The position numbers and the translations under genes were made by a program. From contig NZ_CP109442.1 in assembly GCF_036227205.1 (NCBI RefSeq), positions 4,774,001 to 4,838,000 of the forward strand: DNA of 64,000 nt, given 5' to 3'. Of this stretch, positions 51,523 to 61,300 are shown in pieces (position 1 is the first letter of the stretch; each line of letters opens with the position of its first letter). The DNA is from Amycolatopsis sp. NBC_01480 (lineage in GTDB: Bacteria; Actinomycetota; Actinomycetes; Mycobacteriales; Pseudonocardiaceae). The notes under the pieces were generated by a model. That model was not told the origin of the DNA and ran no database searches. It worked only from the letters and a program-made list of their open reading frames with translations.

Positions 51523-53190
51523 ATGGCCATCAGCCGAGAGGACACGCTTCTCACGCCGGAGCTGATCGAGAAGTACACGGCTGCGGGCTACTGGTCGGAC
51601 GAAACCCTCGCCGATGTGTTCCGGCGCAACGCCTTGGACTCTCCCGGCAAGGTCGCGTACGTCGATGACCACTCGCAGGTCACGTGGGGCGAGTTGTGGC
51701 AGATCAGTGGCGAGGTGGCATCGGGTCTGGCCCGTCGCGGCGTCCGGCGCGGGGATGTCGTCGCGGTGCAGCTGCCGAACCGTCTCGAGTTCGTGTTCGT
51801 ACTGGCCGCCGTGGCGCGCCTGGGCGCGGTGTTCTGCCAGTTCCCGCCGGACTACCGGGCCCGGGAGATCGAGTTCATCCTGGAATTCTCCGGAGCGCAC
51901 ACCATCGTGGTGCCCCACACGTTCCGGGGCTTCGACCACACCGAGATGATCGACAGCATCCGGGGCAGGCTGCCACGCCTGGCCAACACGATCGCCGTCG
52001 CCACGCCCGGTTCCGAGGTCGCGCTCGACCGGGACGCCTGGGTCACGCTCGGCCGGCTCCGTCGCGACCTGAACCCCGGAGATCCCGCCCCGGACCGGCC
52101 CGGCGACGCCAACGACGTCATGCGGATCGCGTTCACCTCGGGAACGACGGGCGAGCCCAAGGCCGTGATGCACACCGCCAACACCACGCTCACGATGACT
52201 CGACGCGAGAACGAGGCGCGGGGCGTCGACGGCGATGCCACCGTCCTGGTGCTCCTGCCGGTAGGCCTGAACGCTGGGTTCGGCGCCGTCGTTCAGGTGG
52301 CCAATGCCGGGGCCCGGGGAGTGCTGATGGAGAAGTTCTCCTCGGCTGCGTTGCTGGACCTGGTGGAACGCCACCAGGTGACGACGTTCCTGGCCGCACC
52401 CTCCGCCCTCCTCGCCATCCTCACGGACGACAGCCTCGACGGCCGGGACCTGTCCTGCCTGCGCGTCGTGCAGACCGGCGGGTCGTCGACGCCCGTGAAG
52501 GTGCTCAGCGAGGCCAACGAGCGGCTCGGCTGCCCGGTCATCGACCTGTACGGCATGCTGGAGACCGGCGTGACCTCGTGGACCGATCCGGGCGAGCCCT
52601 ACCAGGAGTGGGTCGGCACGGTCGGCCGGCCGTATCCGTTCATGCGGGTACGCATCCTCGATTCCGATGACCGGGAAGTACCGGTGGGCGTCGAGGGCGA
52701 GATCGTGAACACCGGCCCGACCGTCTCGGTCGGCTACTACCGCAACCCGGCCAAAACCAGCGAGAGCTGGACGACGGACGGCTGGTTCCGGTCCGGGGAC
52801 CGCGGTTTCTTCGACCCGGCAGGCAGGCTGACGATCTCCGGCCGTTCCAAGGACATGATCATCCACGGCGGCGCCAACATCTGGCCCCGCGAGCTCGAAG
52901 AAATCCTCGTCGGGCACCCCGACGTCGCCGACGTCGCGGTCGTCGGCATCCACGACGACTACTTCGGTGAGAACGCCTGCGCCTGCGTCGTTCCCCGGGC
53001 CGGCGCAGCACCCACCCTGCAGGACCTCATCGCCTTCATGAAGGACGACGTCGCCAAGTACAAGCTTCCCCAGCACCTCGAACTGTTCGAGTCCTTCCCC
53101 CTCGGGCCTACCGGCAAAGTCCTCAAGCACGACCTCGCGAACGACGTCGAGGCGCGACGGTCGGCCGCGTCCGAAGGCGCCGCACGATGA
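51523..53190 (+). CDS. AMP-dependent acyl-CoA/aryl-CoA ligase
   Basis: ATG 51523 follows GGAGGG; 555 residues. Adenylation motifs are in order: the P-loop FTSGTTGEPKAVMHT, LYGMLETGVTSW, the GWFRSGDRGFF core with Asp, GRSKDMIIHGGANIWPRELEEIL, and the late Lys in LGPTGKVLKHDL. The enzyme activates a carboxylic acid with ATP and passes it to CoA. The closest style is that of cyclohexanecarboxylate or 2,3-dihydroxybenzoate ligases, but the substrate is unknown. It heads an operon with an amidohydrolase and an SDR, under a TetR-type operator. Confidence 0.93.
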   Translation: MAISREDTLLTPELIEKYTAAGYWSDETLADVFRRNALDSPGKVAYVDDHSQVTWGELWQISGEVASGLARRGVRRGDVVAVQLPNRLEFVFVLAAVARLGAVFCQFPPDYRAREIEFILEFSGAHTIVVPHTFRGFDHTEMIDSIRGRLPRLANTIAVATPGSEVALDRDAWVTLGRLRRDLNPGDPAPDRPGDANDVMRIAFTSGTTGEPKAVMHTANTTLTMTRRENEARGVDGDATVLVLLPVGLNAGFGAVVQVANAGARGVLMEKFSSAALLDLVERHQVTTFLAAPSALLAILTDDSLDGRDLSCLRVVQTGGSSTPVKVLSEANERLGCPVIDLYGMLETGVTSWTDPGEPYQEWVGTVGRPYPFMRVRILDSDDREVPVGVEGEIVNTGPTVSVGYYRNPAKTSESWTTDGWFRSGDRGFFDPAGRLTISGRSKDMIIHGGANIWPRELEEILVGHPDVADVAVVGIHDDYFGENACACVVPRAGAAPTLQDLIAFMKDDVAKYKLPQHLELFESFPLGPTGKVLKHDLANDVEARRSAASEGAAR

Positions 53191-54071
53191 CCACACCGCG
53201 GCCCCGGCTGATCGACTTTCACTCCCACTGGGGGACCGAGCAAGGCTGGAAGGGCAGTCCGTTCGAGACTTCCGAGGCCCGGGAGGCGATGCGCGGCTAT
53301 TTCAAGTGGGACATGGCCTTCGTCAGCGAGGAGGAGCAAGCGGCCCGGTTCCGCCAGGCCAACACCAGGGTGATGCTCGACCTCGCCTACACGTACAAGA
53401 TGGATGCCGGTGCGATGCGGGACCAGCATGACTACGCGTTCGACTACGCCCGCAGATACCCCGACGTGGTGCTCGGCAACTGGATCAGCATCGATCCGAC
53501 CCGGCCGGATCATGTCCAGGAGCTCGAGCGCTGCCTCACCGAGGGGCCGGGCCTGGTCGGGATGGGACTCCACCCGTTCTCCGGGGCGGGCACACCGGAC
53601 CAGCCGGCCTGGGAAAAGTGCCTGAATCTGTGCATCGAGGCCAACCGTCCCGTGCTGATGCTCGTGGGCATGTCGGCGAACGGCGCCGGAACCCGCGGTG
53701 GCTTCGGCCTCGAGCTCGAGACCTGCCACCCCCGCTACGTCGACCGGATCGCCGCCCGCTATCCGGACCTCAACGTGATCGCGGCACGGGTGGCCTGGCC
53801 CTGGCAGCCGGAGATGATCGCGATCGCTCTGCACAAGGCCAACGTCTGGATGGAGTTGCACGGCTGGGCTCCGCGCTATTTTCCCGAGGAGCTCAAGCGC
53901 GAGATCGGCCGAAGGCTCCGCAAGAAGGTGTTCTTCGCCGCCGACTACCCGATGCTCGGCCATGAGCGGCTGGTGAACGAGTGGCAGGAGCAGGGCTTCT
54001 CGCCGGAGGTCCTCGACGACGTCTTCCACGGTAACGCCGAAACGTTCCTGACCTCGATCGGAGCAGGCTGA
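53187..54071 (+). CDS. Amidohydrolase-2-family protein (decarboxylase-like)
   Basis: 294 residues, overlapping the ligase by 4 bases. LIDFHSHWG near the N-terminus gives the HxH metal pair, and the late FFAADYPMLGHER has the conserved Asp. Between them, the family's third His is in the CHPRYVDRIA area or WMELHGW. This family (ACMSD-like) includes decarboxylases and hydrolases of aromatic acids such as gamma-resorcylate. With a CoA ligase and an SDR beside it, a ring-acid or lactone substrate is likely. Confidence 0.85.
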   Translation: MTTPRPRLIDFHSHWGTEQGWKGSPFETSEAREAMRGYFKWDMAFVSEEEQAARFRQANTRVMLDLAYTYKMDAGAMRDQHDYAFDYARRYPDVVLGNWISIDPTRPDHVQELERCLTEGPGLVGMGLHPFSGAGTPDQPAWEKCLNLCIEANRPVLMLVGMSANGAGTRGGFGLELETCHPRYVDRIAARYPDLNVIAARVAWPWQPEMIAIALHKANVWMELHGWAPRYFPEELKREIGRRLRKKVFFAADYPMLGHERLVNEWQEQGFSPEVLDDVFHGNAETFLTSIGAG

Positions 54072-54868
54072 TGGACCTTGGGCTGGCAGGTAAGGTAGCC
54101 ATCGTCGGCGGCGGAACCGACGGACTGGGCTTCGCAATCGCCGACCGATTGCTGAGCGAAGGTGCCTTCGTGACGATTTTCGGGCGCCGCGCGGAGAAGG
54201 CCGCCGCGGCCGTTGAAGAGCTTTCTCGCAGACACGGAGAGGGCAAGGTCCTCGGGCTGGCCGCCGACTGCTCGAAGGCGGACGACATCGACCAGGTCAC
54301 GGCTTCGACGGTCGATCGGTTCGGGCAAGCCGTGCACGTCCTCGTCACCAACGACGGCGGGCCGCCCGTTCTCCCGATCGCGGAGCTGACCGACGACGTC
54401 TGGGCGACGGCTTTCGAGCGGCACTTCTACTACGTGGTGAGGTCCGTGCGAGCCACGCTGCCGTACATGACGAGCGAAGGCGGCAGCATCCTCAACATCG
54501 TCTCCGCGGTCGCCCAACGACCGGCCCTCGGCATGGCAGCCCCGGTGGCCGTGTGGTCGGCGGTGATCGGATACGCCCAGACGCTGGCCCTCGAGGTCGG
54601 AAGGCATGACATCAGCGTCAATACCTTGACCGCTGGGCTCTTCGACACACAACTCGTCGACAAGATGATCGACCGGCAACCGGAACTCTCGAAGGATCGG
54701 CTTGGTGCCAGGGTGCCGCTGGGGCGCATCGGAAATCCTCGCGAGCTGGCGAACGTCGCTGCGACGCTCGTGTCACCGAACTCGAGATTCATCACGGGGT
54801 CGGTGACGCCGGTGGACGGCGGGTCCCTCGTCGGAGCAGGCTTCGGGTCGCCGAGCACCTCGGGCTGA
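54071..54868 (+). CDS. SDR-family protein without a YxxxK motif
   Basis: 265 residues; ATG 54071 overlaps the previous stop by one base. The cofactor loop reads VGGGTDGLGFA, the following Arg (FGRRAEK) suggests NADPH, and VTNDGGPP is the form seen in a divergent 3-oxoacyl-reductase-like subgroup. At the active site, SAVAQRPALGMAAPVAVWSAVIGYAQTLALEV has Ser but neither the Tyr nor the Lys of YxxxK. That subgroup is known to replace this motif. It closes the ligase operon. Activity is uncertain. Confidence 0.85.
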   Translation: MDLGLAGKVAIVGGGTDGLGFAIADRLLSEGAFVTIFGRRAEKAAAAVEELSRRHGEGKVLGLAADCSKADDIDQVTASTVDRFGQAVHVLVTNDGGPPVLPIAELTDDVWATAFERHFYYVVRSVRATLPYMTSEGGSILNIVSAVAQRPALGMAAPVAVWSAVIGYAQTLALEVGRHDISVNTLTAGLFDTQLVDKMIDRQPELSKDRLGARVPLGRIGNPRELANVAATLVSPNSRFITGSVTPVDGGSLVGAGFGSPSTSG

Positions 54869-55011
54869 GTTCGAGACCGAGGCTCGGGGCGCCAGGAAAT
54901 TTCTCCCCGGGGCTCCCCGGAAACCTCGCGGCTTATACCGCTCTTGCCGTCCTGTTCGCCGCGCGGCACGCCTGTCTGACACCAATGCGGTATCCATCGG
55001 ACCTCAGGTGT

Positions 55012-55101
55012 GCTTACTGGAACCCGCCCCACCCAACGCAACCACGTCGGGCGTCCGGGGGCGAAGCCCACCGGGCGGGGTCTGGGGGTTGCACCCCCAG
55101 A
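55012..55101. repeat. Direct repeat, copy A, with hairpin
   Basis: About 90 bases, GCTTACTGGAACCCG to the end of a TCTGGGGG-TTGCA-CCCCCAGA hairpin (55081-55101), recur at 55175-55266 with a few changes, including the GTCCGGGGGCGAAGCCC stretch. Repeats of this kind flank tRNA genes in Amycolatopsis-type genomes, in my experience of the family. From 54869 to 55011 I see no gene. Confidence 0.75.
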
Positions 55102-55109
55102 TAAAACAA

Positions 55110-55153
55110 CGGGGCGATCCGGTTGGCGCTTTCCGCCAACACAACTCGCCCCG
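55110..55153 (-). terminator. Nested hairpin followed by T-run on the minus strand
   Basis: CGGGGCGA (55110-55117) pairs with TCGCCCCG (55146-55153), enclosing GTTGGCG-CTTTC-CGCCAAC (55122-55140). Read on the minus strand it is followed by TTGTTTTAT, so it is a good intrinsic terminator for transcripts coming from the tRNA side. Confidence 0.65.
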
Positions 55154-55174
55154 AGCGACGTGGACCTTGCGGGT

Positions 55175-55266
55175 GCTTACTCGAATCCCGCTCCACCCAA
55201 CGCGACCACGGTTGGGGGTCCGGGGGCGAAGCCCTCCGGGCGGGGTCTGGGGGTTGCACCCCCAGA
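55175..55266. repeat. Direct repeat, copy B, with hairpin
   Basis: The second copy of the unit at 55012-55101, starting 163 bases later and ending in the same 8-bp-arm hairpin TCTGGGGG-TTGCA-CCCCCAGA (55246-55266). Confidence 0.75.
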
Positions 55267-55275
55267 AAACACTAC

Positions 55276-55316
55276 GAGCGAGGAATGTCCGCGTTTTCTG
55301 CGGACATTCCTCGCTC
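55276..55316 (-). terminator. 17-bp-arm hairpin just past the tRNA 3' end
   Basis: GAGCGAGGAATGTCCGC (55276-55292) and its exact complement (55300-55316) with loop GTTTTCT. On the minus strand it follows the tRNA fragment by 9 bases and is followed by GTAGTGTTTTC. It is probably the original terminator of the tRNA gene. Confidence 0.75.
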
Positions 55317-55325
55317 ATGAGCGAG

Positions 55326-55372
55326 TGGAGCTAAGGGGACTCGAACCCCTGACCCCCTCACTGCCAGTGAGG
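55326..55372 (-). tRNA. Truncated tRNA-Ala(GGC): 3' half only, probable attachment site
   Basis: Read on the minus strand from 55372: anticodon stem CCTCA, loop CTGGCAG (anticodon GGC, Ala), stem TGAGG, variable part, T-arm AGGGG-TTCGAGT-CCCCT, and the acceptor strand TAGCTCC plus discriminator A at 55326. The 26 bases that should precede it contain no D-arm and no GGAGCTA partner for the acceptor, so the tRNA is not complete. This is what integration into a tRNA 3' end leaves at the far end of an element. By orientation the intact tRNA should lie to the right, beyond the window. Confidence 0.75.
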
Positions 55373-56757
55373 TGCGCGCGGGCTTCTGACCTGGGCTTAT
55401 GGAGAACCTGCTGGTCGGCTGGTGCAGTTGATTGCCGTTGGCTGTGATTCGACGGCGTTGGGCGTCGTTGTGATCGACGCTGTGCTCCAGATTTGCTCCA
55501 GGAGCACATGGTGGGCGCCATCGTCGGACCGGATCCAGGCTGAAGCCGGCGCCGGTGCGCGATCGGGCCGTGGACCCCGAACCCGCCGGTTAAGAGTTCG
55601 CTGCCCTCTCTGTCGGATGGTGTCGAGTGATGTCGAACAAGACCTCCGGCGGTGCCTGGCGCACCCTGCAGGGCCTCATCGACTTCGCCGTCATCCAGTC
55701 CTATCTGGACACTGCCACCAAATGGGGCCACGATAAACTCGACGCCCTCCGAGAGCTCTTCACGACTGCTCCCCTGGCCGCCGTCGGCGGAGTGCACGCC
55801 GCCACCAGGCCCGGTGCTGAGACCGGTCTTTGCGCGGTCCTGCTGGATCTTGGCCGCGTGGGAGACCGGTTCGCGCGCCCGGTTCCCGGCGGACGCGGAC
55901 GCGGTGATGAATCAGCTCGGCTTCGCTCCGAGGGCCTCCGGCGCTGCGTGCCCGAGGCCGCGCTCGCCGATCTGGTCGGCCTGGTGCGCCTTGTGCATAT
56001 CAGCGATACCTTGCGGGAGTAGCGCGGTGTTCTGTCTGGCGGGCCGTCACGCGGCTCCGGTCTTCTCGGTGTCGCCTGTCCGGTGATCGTGCCGCACTGG
56101 GCCGAGGCCGACCTGTTGGTCGCCTCCACGCTGATCGAGGTAAGAGCCGTTGCACAGCTCGACTGCGCCGCGATGTCTCGGTGGCTGTGGACGTTGCTCG
56201 CCCTTATGGGGCTCGACACCCACGATCGGCACGAGATCCGGTCGGTCGGCGTGTACCTGGCGCGCCACGGTGTCACCGCGAGCTGGGGCGCCATCACCTT
56301 CGCAGACCTGCTGCTCGGCGGCACGGGCCGGGCCGGTCGCGGTGCCCGTGGCGACTTCCTCCGCCTCGCCGGCGGTGATCGCCGACGAGGGCGCCCCTCC
56401 GCTGACCGCGTGGACACCCCGGGAGAAGGAGGCGCACCGCCCGCGGTACTTCGCGGGCAACGCCACGTGACCCGACTTGTCGCACCGACCACACGTTCCA
56501 GCCGGCGCAGCGCCCGTTCGTCTGGCGGGCATCTGGACGGAAAAGAGTGTCGACAGGTCGGGGGCCTGCCGACACTCCAACGCGGGACTTGCGTTGCCCG
56601 CTGTCCCGGGAATCGATCGCAAGGGCTCGGGCGTTGCGGGCTCCGTCGAGCTGGTGGGTGCGGATGATCCGGGTTGTCTCTGCAGTTGAGGCTACGGGCG
56701 ACTCGGCTGTTTGGTGGTGCCGCGTAGCGGACCGCCAACCCGGACGACGTAGTCGGT
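55373..56757. other. Decayed DNA at the element's left end
   Basis: No convincing complete gene. Two frames look partly coding on the plus strand: 55627-56022 (MSNKTSGGAWRTLQGLIDFAVIQSYL, then a shift of quality after about residue 60) and 56083-56667 (AEADLLVASTLIEVRAVAQL, then GVYLARHGVTASWGAITFADLL, then low quality). They read as broken pieces of unknown actinobacterial genes. No integrase or excisionase is seen here, although one often lies next to an attachment site. Confidence 0.4.
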
Positions 56758-57726
56758 ATGAAGCTGATGAAGCAGGCACGAGCAGGTCTAGGACGGCACT
56801 GGCGCCGACGCGGGGGCACGTGGTGGTGGGCGATTATGGTGATCGTGGTCCCGGTCGCAGTGATCGCCGCGGTCGCTATGACGGTGCTGCTGACATTCGT
56901 CAGCAGCGGCGACCCGAAGGACCGGATCGAGCTGATCAAGACCGGACTCACGGTCGGAGCAGGCGCCGGTGGCGTTGTTGCGCTGGTCCTCAGTGGCCGT
57001 CGGCAGTGGTCGACGGAGCATGACGCCACGGAGCGGCGTCTCACCGACCTGTACGTCAAGGCCGTCGAACAGCTCGGTTCTGATCGAGCAATGATTCGCC
57101 ATGGCGGTATCTATGCGTTGGAGCGCGTGGCCCAAGACAATCCCAGTCAACGGCAGACAGCAATCGACGTGTTGTGCGCGTACCTTCGTGCGCCGTTCTC
57201 TCCGCCGGCATTCGACGGGACGCGCCGCCTGGGGCGCACGCGGCCCGCGCACACCAAGAGGAAGGCCGGCGGGCCGACGGCGTCCGTCGCACAGCCCAGT
57301 TCGGCGACCTTGGTCCAGCAACACGAGGAAATGGAAGTGCGGCTGACCGCGCAGCGTGTCCTCGCGCGCCACCTGCGGCCTGGCCCCGATTTGGAACGGC
57401 CGGCTGACACCTACTGGCCAGGCATCAATCTTGACCTTACCCATGCAACGCTGGTCGACTTCGACTTAAGCAAATGCAGCGTCGGTCAGGCGCTGTTCTG
57501 GACCGCCACCTTCCACTTCGAGACTGACTTTGCTGATGCGACGTTCGCCGGAGTGGCGGACTTCTTCCGGGCTCGATTCACCGGTAGAGCCCGGTTCGAC
57601 CGGGCCGTGTTTCACAACGGCGCGGGGTTCAACCTGACAGAGTTCTCGAACGAGCCCAGCTTCAAACACACGGTCGGGACACTTGCTGGATATGGGCCTC
57701 CGAGCGAAAAGAACCATCGCAAGTAA
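56758..57726 (+). CDS. Membrane protein with pentapeptide-like C-terminus
   Basis: 322 residues. Two membrane helices lie at about 24-50 (WWAIMVIVVPVAVIAAVAMTVLLTF) and 65-82 (GLTVGAGAGGVVALVLSG). A helical part follows with TERRLTDLYVKAVEQLGSDRAMIRHGGIYALERVAQDNP, the usual opening of actinobacterial pentapeptide-repeat membrane proteins. Residues 225-305 carry repeats of the A(D/N)LxF type (FDLSKCSVGQALFWTATF, DFADATFAGVADFFRARFTG). The array is short, so the protein may be truncated. Role unknown; such genes are frequent on mobile elements. Confidence 0.75.
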   Translation: MKLMKQARAGLGRHWRRRGGTWWWAIMVIVVPVAVIAAVAMTVLLTFVSSGDPKDRIELIKTGLTVGAGAGGVVALVLSGRRQWSTEHDATERRLTDLYVKAVEQLGSDRAMIRHGGIYALERVAQDNPSQRQTAIDVLCAYLRAPFSPPAFDGTRRLGRTRPAHTKRKAGGPTASVAQPSSATLVQQHEEMEVRLTAQRVLARHLRPGPDLERPADTYWPGINLDLTHATLVDFDLSKCSVGQALFWTATFHFETDFADATFAGVADFFRARFTGRARFDRAVFHNGAGFNLTEFSNEPSFKHTVGTLAGYGPPSEKNHRK

Positions 57727-58350
57727 GAGGGCAACGGTCCAGGTGAGATCGGGCCAGCAACGGTCTTGGCCGGCGTCGACAGGTCGGCCATGGCCGTTTG
57801 CCGCCCAGAACAGCGCCCGTGCGGACCACCGCCCCCATCAGACGCGGAGCAACCGCGCAAGGGCCAAGTCCGACAACGGGATGGACACAGGAGCTGCCAG
57901 GCTTTGCGGCGGAGTCGGGCCTCCTCGACTGTCAACCGCTCCGCCGTGGCTGCTGGTGCATATGGGTGTTGATCCGTCCCAGCGGCCGTCTCGTCGGAGT
58001 TGGTGTCTCGGAAAGCCTCGGCGGGGCATGTTCACGGCGCCGCGCTCTTGGGGAGGTTCGTGGTCGGTCTGTATGGCGCCCACGGAATGAGCGGCAGGAC
58101 GTGGTCGCTGCTAACTCCGGTCAACGGTGTTGAAGGAAGCAAGATGTTGGTGAACCGAGGCGAATGGCCTCGATGTCGTCTCAGGTGCGCCGTCGGACCA
58201 CACTGGTGGCGGTGGAAGGCTCTGCTCAAAGCACCTTTGGGGATCCACCTGTTTGAGGGACGCTGCTGGGGCACTTCGCGTCACCCCATTTTGCCGCCGT
58301 CGGTACGGTGCTCCAGCCCCACCACGCTCTGAACGTGGTGCGCGACGGTC
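57727..58350. other. Gap without a supportable gene
   Basis: About 620 bases between the pentapeptide gene and the convergent NACHT gene. Short frames exist on both strands, but none has a recognisable domain, a credible RBS and consistent codon use together. Confidence 0.5.
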
Positions 58351-61300
58351 TCAGGCATGCGCGACGCTTCTGCACCTACTCCTCAAACCAACCCTCCTCT
58401 GAGGCGGCAGTGAACATCGGCCCCTCCTGAACGGACGATGCAAGCATCTTTCAGCCAAGGTAACCGCTCGCGGCGGGAATCGATCCGGTTCGCTAAAGAT
58501 TCTGCGAGCGTGATCGATTGGGATCTCGAAGCCGGCTCCCTGGAAGTGTGGGATAGCTGAGGAAGGGCAGTCTTGTAGCGCTTTGACGGAATGCTCACTC
58601 GGCGTACGAAGGAGACGTGCCATGAGAGCGCAACCCGCGGTCCAGCCAGCCTGTCCCCGCGATGCCATCGCTGTGAGACTTTCGGTCTGTAGGGGCTGCA
58701 ACGGATCGTATGCGACGGTGTTAGTCACGTAGTGGCTGAGAAGAAGGAGCACATCGGGACTATAGCGGCCCACGTCACGGAACGAAGTCAAGTCCAGGGG
58801 GCGACAGATTTGAGCCATGCCGAGGTTGCTTGATGAGACCAGAAGCGCCCGTAGGCGCTCGGGCGGCACGTCAGTGACGGCGGTCTGGAGCAGGTCGGGG
58901 CAGAGCTGGACCACAGCCGGTGCGGCTGCGGCAACCAGAGCGAGGCTCCACGTGCAGCGCGAGAGCGGGTCCGGGTGGTGATAAAATTGTTCAAGCCACC
59001 AAGCGCCTTCATTGGAATTCGCCCGAATTGCGGTCAGCAATCGGCCGTAGTCTGTAGCCGGCCCTAGGGAACTCGAGCCTGGAGTGATGTCAGCACTGGT
59101 CTTCAGGGCGTCGGGATTGCTTGCTGCGCCAATTACCGTGATCTCCGCGGCTAGCCAGCACGGTCCATAAATCGCTGCGAGAGAGCGTGCGGAGTTAGCC
59201 CACGGAGCAGTTGTGTTCTGCTGCCCCTTCCCGAAGAGCATCGCAATAGCCGTTTCGCTGAACCTCTCGTCACGTGCGACCAGGTTCTCCAGATCAGTCA
59301 GAACGCTTGATCGACGCGGCGACGACAGATCTGTTCCGCGAGCAATCTCTCCTCGATGAAGATTCATTATATTCTGAGCGGACGCGACAAAACCGCGGGG
59401 ATCAAACACTCGCAACAGCTGGCGTGGGAAGCCTGCAAATTCCTTGGGAACAATCGTGCAATGCCCGTTTAGCACTTGATTGGTCAAAATTATCTCGGAG
59501 GGAGAGTTTTCGTGAATCGGAGCGCTCGTCGCCAGCAGGTAGCTTGCGGCGGCAGGGGCAGTCAAGGTCAGACGCGAGAGAATGTCTTCATGCCAGACTG
59601 TCTGAGGAATATCAGGGCTGACTGTTGTGAGGTGTAGCCACGCAGCCTCGGCATAGCCTCCCGCAGCCGAACGCATCTGCTCTTGCCACCAAGGTATGAA
59701 TGAACTCTCGATCTCGTTCATTCGTCGCATAAGAGAGGCGCGTACGACGTTCAATTCGACTGCGGGCCGGTCCGAGATCAACGTGCGAAACCGGTCAAGC
59801 AGATATGCGCCACCATGATCGCTGCTCAACTGAGGTAGCTGGTTTGAGCCGCGGTGGAAGTTCGTCAAGATGGCCGCGCTAACGTCAGACGTAAGCAGTT
59901 CAGCTACCTCATTTTGTGTCCGTGGCCTTCGGCTGAATACTCCGTCAGCCAACAACGTCCACGTGACGAGCCGGAGGTGTGCTGGGCGATGGTCGACCTC
60001 GAATTCCTCCTTTAGAACGTCGGCAAGCGTGATCAGTTCGCTGACTGTCGCGAAGCCAGCGTAAAATCGACAATTGTTCATCCAGTAGGGCCGTCGCACG
60101 AGCTGACGAAAGATGCGAGTTTTGTCGAAGTCGCGACTCCCGGCGCCGGCGACATCGTATAGATGTTTGGCGGCGAAGTATTCCTGGAGTGGCTGGATAT
60201 CGAACTGAAAGGTACCTTGCTGCTTACTGGACAGAGCCCAGACTCGATCAGTCACAGCTGTAAAGAGATCGTCAACTAGCGTCACGTCTTTTCCGACATC
60301 GTGGAGGTAAAGCAAGATAGATTTCTTTACGGCAGCGACAGTGAGTCGGCCGTGCACTTCGCCAGACTCGCTTTGCTCCTGTAGTAGCCAGCCAAGGTGG
60401 GCAGTGACCTCTTCTAGGTCCGATCGATGCCGGTGCACCGCTGCGCTTTTCTCTGCTTCTCTGTCCAGGAACGTCTGCATGTAAGAGGAGTACAGCTCGG
60501 TACGGGCGCGCGGAATGGATTCGCCGCGTTTGAGGATGAGAAAAAGTAGGATCGTCAGCTGCATAGGGTTCTCGGCCAGACTAGCGACGTGGGGTTCGAC
60601 AGAGTGCGTGTCGAAAATCTGGCGTAACGACTCGCGGTCTTTTTCTGCTAGACCTTGAGCTCGGCTCCACAGGTCAAGATACGCGCTGCGCAACCCATGA
60701 CTCAGCGGTTGAAGGCTGATGGTCTCAAACCAGTCGGACGAGGGCTCGGCGAATTCGCCGGCGTTCGGACGCATGGTGACTACGACCTGTGCTCGTTGAT
60801 CTCCTGCGCGGGCGCGGGCGCAAAACTCACCGATCTGAGCGACGACCAGTCGCCGCTCGGCAGCCTCGGCGACCTCGTCCAGGCCGTCGAGGACCAACAG
60901 CAGCGGGAACCTGGCAAAGATGCGCTGCAGTGTCTTGCCGGTGACCGGTGTCGCGCCACTCTTTGCCTGGGCCAGTCGAACGAGGAACGACTCAAGAGAC
61001 GGGTCGTCAACGTGCTCAGAGTGCGGGGGGTTGCGCGGCGCGGCGGCTGCGAATGGGTCCCCTCCTGAGAGCCACAATGCGTAGTCTCGGAGGTCTACTC
61101 GTAGCGGTAGTCGCGGTGTGGTCGGTGTCTGCACGCCGGGCGGGGTCGGGAAAAGGGACTCGTTGTCGAGGAAGATGGCGCGGTGAATCTGGCAGAGATA
61201 CTGCCCGAGTGTCGATTTGCCCTGTCCTGGCGCCCCGAGTACTGCAGTATGCAAATAGTCCGCCTTGAGGAGGTACGCCGCGGCGCCGCCCAGTGCTAAT

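Noticed and set aside
51496..53196. 566-codon frame antisense to the AMP-ligase
   Set aside because: Shadow of a gene with complete adenylation motifs.
55315..55797. 160-codon minus-strand frame across the tRNA fragment
   Set aside because: It translates the tRNA remnant itself and is otherwise Ser/Arg/Pro-rich noise.
55373..56757. An integrase next to the tRNA fragment
   Set aside because: No frame here shows the Arg-His-x-x-Arg-Tyr residues of tyrosine recombinases or a serine-recombinase start.
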